Shown: in pieces, positions 49,493 to 60,569 of the stretch
Layout: every line of letters begins with the position of its first letter
Numbering within the stretch: the first letter of the stretch is position 1
NCBI GenBank assembly: GCA_903813345.2
Contig: CAIIXF020000001.1
Span: 15,891,915-15,955,914, forward strand
DNA length: 64,000 bases
Origin: Owenia fusiformis
Lineage: Eukaryota; Annelida; Polychaeta; Sabellida; Oweniidae
Direction: 5' to 3'
Made by a program: the position numbers and the translations under genes
Notes under the pieces: model-generated
What the model was told of the DNA's origin: nothing
Database searches by the model: none
What the model saw: only the letters and a program-made list of their open reading frames with translations

Positions 49493-52400
49493 CTAAAAGT
49501 AATTAAAAATTCATTTTTAATAGTGTCTGCAATAATTTCCTAATATGAAATACAGAAACTATGTAAATTTTATTGGAAATGATTTCAATTTGGTTTATTT
49601 CTTATACGTTCTTCAGGGATTGGTTTTATGAGTGGACCACCTTAAGTACCTATGTTTGGAATAAATAGTAATAATAGAAATATCATTCCAATTGTAGTAT
49701 TCAAGCCAGTTAACATCCCTCCGGTGATGCCTTCTGCCACAGGGAAGCAGGTCTCACAGGCAAGCTCATATAACAAGGGGATTCCACCGTTGATGAACAC
49801 GCCCATCAGTACAATGCTTGTATAGAGTTGAACTGCAGAATCAATACATTTATTAGCACAATCATTATATTAGCACAATCCTTGCATAATGTTGAACTGC
49901 AACATTTTTCATGCTGGTATGAGAAACGTATTAATAACCCTGACAGGAATGCTGAGTTTACAATATTTCTATATTATATTTTGGGTAATCTCCGGGCTAT
50001 GTTGACCAAGGCAATGAAATAGAAACACTTAGAAAAACATTTGTTTGTTGAACACAAACAATTATAAATATATTATATTATGACGAAAATGCAATGGTTC
50101 TTTTTCAATGGTCAACCTAACCTTTATCGGCTGGTTGTGTAGAATTTGCCGTTTGCATCCATATTACACAAAACCATACAACTGACCCCAGAGACAGGGA
50201 GGCAAGGACAACAAGCATTCTCTTCAACTGGCCAGACAGGCAATCGGCCACCCTAAAATATGATTGGCTCATGGATATACTTTTTCAATTCAAAATATTT
50301 TGAATCAAGAAAGTTCAATTGAGGAAAATAAGAAAACACAACATAAAAATTAGTACATGCATTTTTTTTGATTCTTAGTTATGAAGCATACTCGTTTCCC
50401 AGTTTGATTTTCAATGAACACATCCTACCTTGGAAATCCAAGATGGTTATGAAGTGGAATAATCTCAAACTTGAATGCAATGTTGTGCGAAAACATCATT
50501 GTTACGTATTGTTAAAATTCCAAACGTAAATCTTAATTATAATTGAACGTTGGTCAACTTCTATGCACGACGATGGCTTAAAGTACTAACCCTGACATTA
50601 CAAAACCCGCTACAATTCCACCGACTGTGGCATAGAATCCTAAAAGGCTAGCTTCATTTTGCTCTATGCCAATTGGTCCAAGGTTAATGTCCAGAATGGT
50701 AACCCAGCTTCCAAATATGCCAGTTGGTAGTGAGTATGCCAGACCAACTAACCAGAATTGAGGTTTCCTGAAAAATGTTGAACTAGACGAATGGCTCAAC
50801 AAAGCATTTTGGATAAAAATATTATATAATTTCATAAATGGAAACTGAATTTTGGAAAAAATAAATACAGAACTTTAATATCTGATGCTGTTTGACAATA
50901 CTTCCCAAAATGGGGGCCCCATTTTTCAATTGTAATGAATTCAACATGTCAACACTTACATCCTACATAATTTGCTGCCACTTTAAGCACAGTTTTTACC
51001 TGATTAACAAACCAAATCCTTTTTTGAAATCTACCCTGTCCTTGCTTGCGGATGCACTTGGTGGTGTCGGGGGTTTGTCGGGAAAATAGATCAGCACTAG
51101 CAGAAACAGAACACCACAGACAGCACATTCTGAAAATACACCAGCACTATGTTAAAACATGTCCGCACCACGTTAAGAATATGCCAACACAAGGTTAAAA
51201 ATAGGTCGGCACTAGGTTACGTTAAAATATATATAAAGCGATATGAAAGCACTACGTTAGAGGTATGTAAGCACTCCATTAGAAGTATGTAAGCACTATA
51301 TTAAAAATCAACATATTCCTCTGAGAAGTATTTAAAATATCAGTACCAATGTGTGAAATAATGGGTCGGAATCAGCCCATTTCGAAGAATAAAGAGATAT
51401 AAATGATTCTGCATCAGAAGGTTATGTCAGATTATGCAAATGCCAATGAAAACCTTTATATTACCTGTATACATCAGGTTCAGAATTTCACCTTTCTGTT
51501 GATCCAAGAACGGTGGACCTACAATTAGACAATCTGAGGTAAATTACATCTTCGAACGCTCGGTCTTCACTGCGTTCAACCGACCGACGGGAGCCGAGTG
51601 AACGAAGATGGGTAAATTACACATTTATATTTTTGAAAAGCCTCTTTTATACAAAATTGTATAATTTGATAACCAGACAGATCATTTTGGATTACCAAGG
51701 TATGAAGTTTACATGTGATTGAAAATCAAACTTGTAAGCAAGATGCAGACAGATCATATGGCTACTACCTCAGTCACATTTGCTGTACGGCTATATCGCA
51801 GCCGTGGGCATAGTTCGCCCGATAAGAAAATACCTGCGTTCGCCCCAAGGTTGCCCTATTTTGTTATTTTTGAAGGCCGACGTAGAGGTTGGCAGGGAAT
51901 TAAAGCACGGATTTTTATTTCTACGTTCGCCGTAGCAATTAAACAAGTCGAAGCCATGCCGTGGGGTTTCCCAAGGTATTTGTCAAAAACCTAAGTCCGC
52001 CGCGGGGACCATAGGCGACATTGTGTCATAATTTCAGTCGATACGACAGCCGTATATACTTTTCCTCTATGGCGGCCTTATAATTTCTACTGACCATAGG
52101 AGATTTAGAGGGCACGGCCACCGTAGTAATGTGACTAGTGCAGAACGCATATGTGTACATATCTAACTGTTTTCAAAACATACCAGATGTATTCGCGTAA
52201 CTGCTAGCGTTGATGAGAGAAGAATTTGCGGACGATGGCTCACTCACAAAGGCAATCCCTAACATGAAGGAAGATGCGTCCCCAACATATGAGAATATTG
52301 CTGCAATAGCTGTTGCAGTTGTCCTTTGGTTGGTTGGAAACCATAGAGATGACATCAGAGAGGGACCTCCAAATGGAACAGGTCCTGCCAGACCATTCAA

Positions 52401-54110
52401 CAATTGTCCAGTCATTATCAACCTAGAATGGCATTGTATGTAGGCTTAGCAAATTCTATTATTCACATGCCCGTAGCCCTCCCCCGCCAGCTGGCCAAAA
52501 GGAAGATTCTCGGTTTGGAGAACGAAGTTCATCAATCTAAATGAGCATTATCCCTGCTTCGGACAAATTTGATTTTTTTACATAATAAAGATTTGAATGT
52601 CTTCTTTTGAATAGTCATAATTTAATTTGGGTAATATTTCTAGATTTTTCGCAAAAAAATGTTAGCGCAGTACACTGATGAACTTCTTTCCCCAAATCGA
52701 GACTTGTATTTATATTGAATCGGTCTATTTGAGCATTATCCCTGCTTCAGACCAATTTGTTATCTTTACATCTTGTAGATTTAAATGTCCTCTTTTGAAT
52801 GTTCATAGTTTAATTTGGGTAATATTTCTATATTTTTCATGAAAAAAATTATTAGCCCAGGAGACTGTTCTCCAAACCGAGAATCGTCCTTTCTTTCAAA
52901 ATCATGCAGTTTTTCACCATTCTGACTATTTTTTGAGTGAGTTTTGGCCTAATTTGCCAAAGTTCTTTTTCAAGAAGGAACCAATAGAATGCCATAATTT
53001 CTAAGGATGGACAAAACAAGTTTTGATGCAACGTGGATTATTGTTTTTCTTTCTTCCTCAAACTTTTCAGATCAATGAAGATCATGCTGTATAAAATCAG
53101 AAAGCTCATGGGATACATTTTTAGAAAAGATAAAACAAAAAGTCATTTTGACTTACCATGTGGCGGCAGTGGGCGAGGTTGTGATACACCTGAGTGCTGT
53201 GCCGCAGAACATTAACAAAGTGGCTCCTACCATGGCTACTCTCATTCCTGGAACCAAACTCAATGTCAAGAAATGTGGAAATATTTCAGATTTTTTCCAG
53301 CTCTTTAAAGAAGTATAGTTTTGGTTGTATCTGTATTTGCTCTTAATATTTCTGGGATTTTTCTGATGCTTAAAATTGAATCATGGAACTTCATGTTGGC
53401 CGTTTGCCAACAAATCATTTAATTTTGAGAGACCTCGTTCATTGTTCATGTAAAGATAGATAATTGAGATAGACTAAGATAGGGCAGGCAAGGGGATTCC
53501 CCGACTAGCTTACATCTGAAAGAAAATAGCTTAGGACAGCAATTTGAAATGAAGTCTGCTATCAAATAAAAGTGGCATAACATTGTGTTTCAAATGGGCA
53601 TAGCGTAGAGAGAAGACGGAGTTGATGGCGAGATAAACTACATGAAGGGTACTATAAACAAAATTTGAAATTCAAAGTCGAAATTGTGAATGCCTACCTC
53701 AATGAATACTCACCTTTATCATCCATCACCCAAGATGTAAAAGGAAAAATGAAATATGCTACATTTCCTAAAGCCGGTGGTAAAGCCAGTATACCATCAC
53801 TCCAACCAAACACAAACTTTACTGAATTTCCAATGGGGCCGAATGTATTCCATACTGCCGCCTGAGTTGTTGAGACCAGAGAGAAAAGTATCAGAATATA
53901 CCACCTCCTTTTGTATAATATCACAGTATTGGTACTATCATCAGTTATGCTATTTTGAGAATCCATAAGCTCATTTTTATCAGGTTTTGCTTTGTCTTCG
54001 TGGTTTGGATACCTCCTATAGTTTGCAATAACTGGTGCTTGGACTTGGTCATCACGGCAATAGTCGTCTATCGTGTTGCCTTCTTGTATTAGCGGGCTTC
54101 TTTCATCCAT
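49368..54110 (-). CDS. SLC49A4: SLC49A4/DIRC2-like lysosomal MFS transporter
   Basis: Nine exons, all in phase: 53714-54110, 53157-53247, 52184-52422, 51465-51518, 51000-51129, 50591-50767, 50122-50252, 49650-49832 and 49368-49492. They total 1527 nt (508 residues; human about 478). This is a 12-helix major facilitator protein. Diagnostic matches to human DIRC2 are WNTFGPIGNS (WNTWGPI.NS), the DDKGMR loop motif, CGTALRCI, GQLLNGLAGP, RTTATAIA-x-FSYVG, VFINGGIPLLYELACET, FPVAEGIT and WMNWCLLGSCVLS. The N-terminus has ERSPLI, an acidic dileucine-type signal like the one that sends DIRC2 to lysosomes. In mammals SLC49A4 has been reported as a proton-coupled pyridoxine exporter; the substrate here is inferred only. 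Intron 3 holds a MITE and a hairpin, and intron 2 a duplicated repeat. Confidence 0.93.
49650..49832 (-). CDS. SLC49A4: SLC49A4 exon 8: TM10-11
   Basis: Codes LYTSIVLMGVFINGGIPLLY, then ELACETCFPVAEGITGGMLT and GLNTTIGMIFLLLLFIPN. Human has [20 protein letters not shown] and [20 protein letters not shown]. Confidence 0.95.
50122..50252 (-). CDS. SLC49A4: SLC49A4 exon 7: TM9
   Basis: Codes VADCLSGQLKRMLVVLASLS and then LGSVVWFCVIWMQTANSTQP. Equivalent to human [26 protein letters not shown] donor; phase 2 in, 1 out. Confidence 0.9.
50591..50767 (-). CDS. SLC49A4: SLC49A4 exon 6: TM7-8
   Basis: Codes KPQFWLVGLAYSLPTGIFGS, then WVTILDINLGPIGIEQNEAS and LLGFYATVGGIVAGFVMS. Human has [20 protein letters not shown] and WIGFWSIVGGCVVGIAM at these positions. 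Confidence 0.93.
51000..51129 (-). CDS. SLC49A4: SLC49A4 exon 5: TM6 and central loop
   Basis: Codes CAVCGVLFLLVLIYFPDKPP and then TPPSASASKDRVDFKKG, matching human [21 protein letters not shown]. The Pro-rich turn after TM6 marks the family. Confidence 0.9.
51130..51310. repeat. Degenerate short tandem repeat in SLC49A4 intron 4
   Basis: About eight loose copies of a GTAAGCACTACGTTAGAAGTAT-like unit (CAGCACTATGTTAAAACATGT, CCGCACCACGTTAAGAATATG and so on), spacing 20-30 bases. Confidence 0.6.
51465..51518 (-). CDS. SLC49A4: SLC49A4 exon 4: short luminal-loop exon
   Basis: A 54-nt exon coding PPFLDQQKGEILNLMYT, equivalent to the human loop segment ending KDRIEAVLYAEFG. Phases 1 in and 1 out fit both neighbours. 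GTAATA donor. Confidence 0.8.
51537..51623. repeat. Hairpin inverted repeat
   Basis: GTAAATTACATCTTCGAACG...CTCGG pairs with CCGAG...CGAAGATGGGTAAATTAC. About 30-bp arms. In SLC49A4 intron 3. Confidence 0.7.
51764..52140. mobile_element. MITE, CAGTCACATT / CTACGG family, copy 2
   Basis: Left end CTCAGTCACATTTGCTGTAC, right end CCGTAGTAATGTGACTAG: inverted ends shared with the element at 48906-49325. In SLC49A4 intron 3, between exons 3 and 4. Confidence 0.65.
52184..52422 (-). CDS. SLC49A4: SLC49A4 exon 3: TM4-5
   Basis: Encodes LIMTGQLLNGLAGPVPFGGP, then LWFPTNQRTTATAIA and FSYVGDASSFMLGIAF, followed by an NS/NT-rich luminal loop with three possible N-glycosylation sites (NSS, NAS, NTS). 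GTATGT donor. Confidence 0.95.
52490..52890. repeat. Inverted-end element with a ~190-bp internal tandem duplication
   Basis: The end GATTCTCGGTTTGGAGAAC (52504) is inverted as GTTCTCCAAACCGAGAATC (about 52868). Between them, TGAGCATTATCCCTGCTTC...TTAATTTGGGTAATATTTCTA occurs twice, about 190 bases apart. In SLC49A4 intron 2. Confidence 0.8.
53157..53247 (-). CDS. SLC49A4: SLC49A4 exon 2: TM3
   Basis: Codes MRVAMVGATLLMFCGTALRC and then ITTSPTAAT. It completes the MFS loop motif D-x-x-G-M-R with exon 1. Too short to stand out on its own; placed by homology and phase (1 in, 2 out). Confidence 0.9.
53714..54110 (-). CDS. SLC49A4: SLC49A4 exon 1: N-terminus and TM1-2
   Basis: ATG at 54110. A 60-residue hydrophilic N-terminus with MDERSPLIQEG (sorting signal) precedes RRWYILILFSLVSTTQAAVW (TM1) and a second membrane segment. 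Ends in the loop DDKG at a GTGAGT donor, phase 1. Confidence 0.93.
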
Positions 54111-55164
54111 TTTGCTGCAGATGTACCATAATATTACGTCTTGTCTTCAATATTTAATTCAGAAAAATGTGGTGAATGTGACTCATAACTGCATCTATAA
54201 ATGGTTTTGTTTTATGTCCAAAGCAAAATCTCCTATTTCATACTTATACTACAGATTTAACAGGCTTCATAAGTCAAGTGTTTTACAGATTTAAAACTAT
54301 TGACAAGTGTATGGTTTTATAGTCTTTGACAAGTGTCTAGTTTCAGACTATCCAATATCGCTAGCTGTTTAACAAGTCTTAAGAACATGTACTGTATCAC
54401 CCTGGGCGAAGTGATCGAGACCAATTAAAATCTAGCGGAATCGAGTAAGGAAAAGACGATCCTATCAAAAATAAAAAAATCCAGTACTCCAAATTTGTAG
54501 GGTGTTACGGGATGGTCCAAAAGTTATATTATGGGCGCTGGTTGACAGACATTATAATAAATCTGAACTTATGATATACCAAATTTACGATAAGTAAATT
54601 CCATATCCACTGGTATATAATATGACATGTTTTCATCAAGAAAATCCATATTTATTTTTGAAATACGAGTGTCCCATTTTTGGACCACCCTGTACTTGTG
54701 TAGATAAAGAGGAGAATTATATAAAATGATGTATTATTTGTAAGTGAATCCTCAACTTATAACTTGTTTTTCAAATCAATATGATATACTGACCTCGCAG
54801 AAGCAAGAAGCCTATATATGATAGAAAATCTCTTATGACTTTGACATTGAAGTTATAATCTGTGAGGCTACTCTAACAAGAGCCACCTAAATTCTAGACC
54901 TAAACAGCAGGGCCCTGGGCCCCCGGCCCAGACTGAACTTCTTTAAAAAATAGTACCCGATATTGATGAACACAACATATTCCACTATCGAATGCATGCA
55001 TTTTTGCACAGTTGGTTCTCATTCTTGACAAATGACTGACAACTATCAAAAAGAAAATATATGTACGAACCTCAGAAAAGAACGTCTGTGTTTTTCACAC
55101 AATAAAGACTAAATATTGCAAGCGGAATTAAAAATAGCATATTTCTGATAAAGAGGCCGATGAA
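54111..55164. other. Divergent intergenic region between SLC49A4 and mannanase
   Basis: About 1 kb separating two genes that point away from each other, so it likely holds both promoters. No convincing TATA box on the minus side. It contains a MITE (54487-54697). Confidence 0.5.
54487..54697. mobile_element. Small MITE with GGTGGTCCAAAA-type ends
   Basis: The left end TAGGGTGTTACGGGATGGTC then CAAAAG is roughly inverted at the right as TTTTTGGACCACCCTGTA. A common mariner-derived MITE end. About 210 bp. Confidence 0.6.
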
Positions 55165-55206
55165 ATGGTTAGTAAATTATTTTTGGATATTTGTTTTCTA
55201 CTTCAA
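55165..55206 (+). CDS. Mannanase exon 1 (tentative start and signal peptide)
   Basis: MVSKLFLDICFLLQ, ending in phase 0 at a GTATAC site. It is the only nearby ATG-bearing segment found that joins exon 2 in frame. The combined N-terminus has two hydrophobic stretches, which is unusual, so the true start may be in another exon. Confidence 0.35.
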
Positions 55207-57219
55207 GTATACCATAGACGGGTCTTCTTATATAGGCCTACCTTTCTCGGTTGGTTTGGTTTGATGAACAATGTTTTCGTCCCCTTGATATTTAGTTGTC
55301 TTCATGAAACTTCAACATCTCACTTTGGTTCTATTAAAGCTGAAACCATTATTGGATAATAAAGTTGTATTTTTAATATTGTGTCGAATTTCGCTGTTCT
55401 TTGTTTTAGACTCGATTCGGAATACTCTTCGCGCTTTCACTCATTTGCAAGTCTTTGTATACCAATGGACAGACCTATCTGTCTGTAAGTGGGACAGACC
55501 TTAGGCTGAACAATGAGAAGGTCTTCATGTCTGGTATGAACCTAGCATGGTACCAATTCGGAATGGACTTTGGAAATGGAAGATATCAGAGTGATACTAG
55601 AACTACTCTTATTGGCTATTTGGATGAAATCGCCAACTCTGGGGGAAATTCAATGAGTAAGTATATAGTTGGGGCATATACACGGCGTTCGTATTTAGAT
55701 TCGTCAAGGTGTTCTGTCAGATTAGATCCTAAATCTCAGTTTCTTTTAAAAATGAATAGGTTAGATTGAAAAAATTATATTTGAAATAAGGTTATAATTT
55801 GGTAAAAAAAAGAACGTCAGACTAAAAACGTACCTGGTCTTATATCTCAGTCTGAATGTGAGGTAAATACGATTCATTTGGCTATCAATAGTGGGTCTTG
55901 TGTTTTTGTTGCATTTTATTTTGATGATTGGATATAAAACGGAATAAAATCGTTATGGGCCCACTATATATTTGTTCATAGGTGTAACCCTTACCTAGTA
56001 TTGATTATATGTCTTATTCTTCAGGGCTCTGGCTTCATTGTGCGGGTGCAACAACGCCAGCTTTTGACAGCAATGGTTTTGTGACCAACACAGACGCCCA
56101 GGGAACGATGATCGCTGACCTCAGTGATTTCCTTGATAGGGCACAGGAACGCAATATCTTACTATTCATCGTCTTATGGAACGGAGCAAGACCACCTACA
56201 GACGAGATGAATGGTTTAATTTTTGATGTTGACAAATTGGACTCTTATATTGACAATGCACTGTCCCCGATGGTAAGGGCTCTAAGTGGGAAACGGGCTC
56301 TTGGAGGATGGGAAATCATGAACGAGCCAGAAGGAATGATGCAAGCTGACAGGGTACATCCTAGCCAGTGCTTCGATACCCGACGTATGCGTGGCTCTGG
56401 TATGGGTTGGGTCAACACAAACACTCCTACGGAAGATATGATGCGCTTCATCTCAAGACAGACGGCTGCGATACACAGATCTGACTCAAAGGCCTTGGTG
56501 ACAGTTGGATCATGGTCGGAAAAATCCCAAAATGACGCTTATCCCGATTCACAAGATTACTATACCGATATTTGCATGTTTGAAGCCAGCAATGGGGATT
56601 TAGATGCTTACATTGATTTCTATCAAATGCATACGTATACGTGGCAGGGTAGGTATGCCGCTAACTCACCGTTTAAAGTCCATGGTGATACGTACAATCT
56701 CGGGAAGCCTAACGTCATCGGAGAGTTCAGCGAGGCGGGAAGTGAGGTATGAATTTTATACCACTAGGCACGATAATTTACAATAGATGCTATTTAGATT
56801 GTAATGAAATTTGATAGTGTCAGGGAAATTGATGACAACATATTCATTGAGATTAATTTTGTTTCTATATCATCCCATCCCCAAGCAGGGACCATTGAAA
56901 TCCCATACTTTACTGTTGGTCTAAATAAACGTACAACGGACAACAAAACAGGAAAAACTAAGCACAGGATCCTGATTTAGACCCATGATAAACTGTACCT
57001 GTCACTGAAAGCATCTTTCTCCTATAGGCACGTAATATCACGCACAACATGAACTACGCCTATTACTATGGCTACAATGGTGCGTGGACCTGGCACGCGG
57101 TGGCAACTGGCGACCATACGGATGATCTGGCTACACAAAAGAGAGGGCTAGAGTGGCTCAGGAACAGAAATGACCAAGCCAAGGGAGGAAGAGTTAATAT
57201 CGATATCAGGAATAATTGA
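55165..57219 (+). CDS. Secreted GH5 endo-beta-1,4-mannanase
   Basis: Exons 55165-55206 (tentative), 55410-55656, 56025-56746 and 57028-57219, in phase, 400 codons plus TGA. It hydrolyses internal beta-1,4-mannosyl bonds of plant and algal mannans and is expected to be a secreted digestive enzyme. Family evidence: KVFMSGMNLAWYQFGMDFGN near the N-terminus, NSMRLWLHCAGATTPAFD (the animal mannanase R-x-W-x-H strand), GGWEIMNEPEG with the acid/base Glu, FYQMHTYTW, VIGEFSEAG with the nucleophile Glu, and GYNGAWTWHA. All catalytic residues are present. A hydrophobic leader FGILFALSLIC precedes the domain. Closest known animal enzymes are in molluscs and other marine invertebrates. Confidence 0.93.
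55410..55656 (+). CDS. Mannanase exon 2: leader and first barrel strand
   Basis: Starts after TTTTAG and reads a hydrophobic leader (FGILFALSLICKS), then YTNGQTYLSVSGTDLRLNNE and KVFMSGMNLAWYQFGMDFGN. Ends ATG A at GTAAGT, phase 1. The frame upstream is closed by the TAG of the acceptor, so an upstream coding exon is required. Confidence 0.88.
56025..56746 (+). CDS. Mannanase exon 3: catalytic core
   Basis: A 722-nt exon covering most of the (beta/alpha)8 barrel, including MNEPEG (acid/base) and VIGEFSEAG (nucleophile). Phase 1 in, phase 0 out. GC content is clearly higher than the surrounding DNA, as expected for a conserved coding exon. Confidence 0.96.
57028..57219 (+). CDS. Mannanase exon 4: C-terminus
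   Basis: Codes ARNITHNMNYAYYYGYNGAW, TWHAVATGDHTDDLATQKRG and a tail ending VNIDIRNN, then TGA. The GAWTWHA strand lines the active site in GH5. Confidence 0.95.
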   Translation, partial: ARNITHNMNYAYYYGYNGAWTWHAVATGDHTDDLATQKRGLEWLRNRNDQAKGGRVNIDIRNN

Positions 57220-57246
57220 TTCAAATGTTGTATTTCTGAAAACTGA

Positions 57247-57252
57247 AATAAA
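57247..57252 (+). terminator. Polyadenylation signal of mannanase
   Basis: AATAAA 28 bases after the stop codon, the first such signal downstream. Confidence 0.6.
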
Positions 57253-60200
57253 AAAATCGGTTATGAACCATCCCATCCGGATAAGTTCAACTCATTGATC
57301 GTTCCAATATTTACCACAAGGTCTGGACTTTCAATAGCAGGGGCACGGTGTCCGATACTACCCAATGTAAATCGTTCCGGACTTGTTTTTCACGACCATT
57401 TGAACTCATTTCGTAGGAGAATGAGATGAGACATTCATCAGAATGGCTCAAAAAGGTAATATAATTCAATCGTTTAGAAAAACACATACACGAACTTCTA
57501 CCTAAAACATTCTTTTTCATACCCACATACCTATTTTGGCGATCGTGCCATCATAGTTCATATTTATCGGCATTAAATAACAAAAATGCCAGAAATATGC
57601 TCTAAATCTGCATTAGTGTCATTAAACTATGTTTAAACAAAAAAAATCATTTTATAAAGTGGAACAATATTCACTACATTAAAGATGTGATAATATTTTA
57701 ACTATCTGTACCTTCAAATTTCCATAAATGACCGTAATGTAAAAAGTGGAGTTAACGACGGCGAATGGTCCTTATTCTGACACGGACTTGTCTTATAATC
57801 ACTAGGTGAACGACTGCGAATTGTACACAACGTGATAAAAATAACGATTAGGAATTGTCTTGTAATGTTATTTATACGTTCCGTTGCTTGATGAATTGTT
57901 TATGCTTCTGGAAAAATTGCATTTAGTATGATTATGTTTGAGAGGAGTTTTTGTACTAAATATTCACACATTTAGTAATTTCAGTTCCCAGAAACAAGTG
58001 CCACGAATGTACTTTTAAAAGTGCAGATAAAAATAACAGATCAGCGATTTAGTAAAGAACATCCGATGATGTAATTAAACTCGCTATAGCTAATAACGTT
58101 AGTACCGTTCAAGGTCATGTGTCAAATGAAAAAGATGATGGAATCCATGTATGTGCGGGCAAAGATCGTATTTCGGCGATCGATGATGTTTCTATTTATT
58201 CTTTTCAAAATACATTTGGGGCTAAAATTATTATTGTAAGTTTACAGCAAATCCTGTCTTAGGCGACACCTCTCTCGTATTTAAAAGAGTCAAAACACGA
58301 GTCAAAACCTATATAGTTTAGGCCATTTAAAAGAGGTAACGATGAGCTTTTTGTACGTATTTAGTGCATTGGAAGTTAAGGGGAAAGTCTAAAGAAGAAT
58401 CCGAGGCAAAAACCTGCATGTTGTGAGGCAAATTATGAAATTATAATGAATCAAATTGTTAATAATCTAGGGGCAAACCAGATAACGATTAAAACTAATT
58501 ATTTCTTCTCAACTTTCACTAAACTTCTTGCCTTGCATTAATATAAGCATGGAAGTCAGTTTAAAGCCAATAAGGGCGTTTTAAAGTCTTATTTGAGGCA
58601 AACTTATGCTCACATTTTTCATAGGCAAATTAAAAATAGCGACGAGTGAAGTCTTTAAAAAAGCGAAGAGGCAAAACACAAGAAAAGGTAAAAAATCAAC
58701 TTTTCTCTACATGCATTCTTGCCCTTTGAAAGTATCAAGTAAAGAACATGTATCTAATTCAACCTTGACAAGTATCTCTTAATACATTTAATTAATAATG
58801 ATCATTTAGATAGTATCACTCAGACAACTTCTTCCACTCATCCACTCTGATGATTTGTTGGAAATCTATAAAGTTTATGGAGCTGTTCCACACTTAAAAA
58901 TGGTTCATTGTGTTCTACAAGTCAGAAACGTTCCAATAACACAAGTCAGAAACGTTCCAATAACAAGTCAACATCATTAACTGGAATATTTAGGTCACGT
59001 CCAAATGGTTAAATCTAAAAAATATTCTTTGGACAATTGCTACTCATTTATACCATTTTAAATCATGATTTTCGTTCACAATATGGCTACTTTCAATATG
59101 AATCGGTGTATTCATTGGATACAAGGCAGGCTGGTGATTATCAGGCAAAATAGGTGAAAACACTGGCAGAATCGCTCACATCCCGAAATAACAAGACTAT
59201 AGCAAACGGTTCGTACAAAAAAGGCGTTTGCGGGTGCCTAAAGATAGGGTAAATAGTATGGTAAGTTATCTAATTGTATTATATTTACATAAAGTCAAGT
59301 GAAAGCAATTTCATAACCAAATTTACAAACCTACCTCTACTTTTTTCCATAAATCAAGTCCAAATGGTTATGAAAAACAAGTCCGGAACGATTTACGTTG
59401 GGTAGTATCGGACACCGTGAGGGGGCGAGTGTCCGAAATCGCCGTTTGTTTTCGATAATTCGCCGTTTGTTAGAAGTCAAATATAGTTTTGGGGGAAAAT
59501 AAAAGTCTTCTATAGACTATCCTTTATTTTATTCAGCGATCTTGTTTTGCACTTCCTTGTCTTTGATTTGTACCTCAGTTTCGAACTGCAATGGAACTCA
59601 CTATAATCGTAAAGATCACTTGATCTCATTATAGTAGTAAACACCGTCCAATTTTGTACCCGTTTGGGCTATGCATTTTAGATCACTATCTAACCACTAT
59701 CATGTGCATGATAATTCAAATTCCAACCTTTGGTATAATCAGAGTTGGTTATTTTCCACTGGACATGCAGTTACATGTATGACTGATATAACTACAACCA
59801 GTCACAGTACAGTCTTTCCAATGGGTGTAAAATTGTATTATTACCACCTTGCCGGGCCAGTTCTAGGGGTTTTAGTACTAGTTAATTTAGAAGGCGTTCA
59901 TTTTACTATATCGACCTGAGAAATGTGTGACGTCATAGTGGTGGTCCATATGGACCAGTCTAGAATATATTCTGGACCGGCAATTTTTCCCCGGGAAATT
60001 AGATATCGTTCAGTGCGTAAGATTTTCTTGTTTTTTCAGCCCTGGTCGTTAACGGTGGTAATAATACTTAAAACGTCATTTCTGCGAGCAATATAGTGAA
60101 GTATTGGACCTTGGGCCTCGGTCCAATATTTCACTATATTCCCCTTAGAAATGACGTTATTGTACTATTAATCAGTTAAAGGCCCCATATAAAGTTTAAA

Positions 60201-60569
60201 CCACTTTGGCTTATATTTTTGTCTTATCCAATGTTATCAAAGCGTGAAAATGTGAAACTTTTTATTAATTTCAAAAATGTTTTTGAAGGACTTTTTGTTA
60301 AAAATATCGTGAATTTATTTTAAATTAACTTTAAGAGGTCACACTTATCTTTTAAAGCGATAATTCACACCGATGCATAGCAATCATCCTCACTTGTTTT
60401 TTACCGATAAAATCAAGAAAATTGGTTGATAGATGAGAGAGCAATGAACTCATCCATGCATGAAAGTGGTTCAGAGAAAGATGCATTTCAAAATTTTAAT
60501 TAGAAACCAATGGTAAAACAATATTAAAAACATATTCATCCTTTAACCTGGTTAGACAGTCAAAATTGT
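57253..60569. other. Gene-poor region right of mannanase
   Basis: No coding segment recognised. It includes a near-duplicate pair of GTCCGGAA/ATTTACGTTGGGTAGTATCGGACAC segments in opposite orientation (57342-57390 and 59375-59425), so 57.3-59.4 kb may be bracketed by inverted repeats, plus a hairpin at 60076-60160. Confidence 0.5.
60076..60160. repeat. Hairpin inverted repeat, ACGTCATTTC ends
   Basis: AACGTCATTTCT...AATATAGTGAAGTATTGGACC is followed at once by GGTCCAATATTTCACTATATT...AGAAATGACGTT. About 37-bp arms; MITE-like. Confidence 0.75.
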
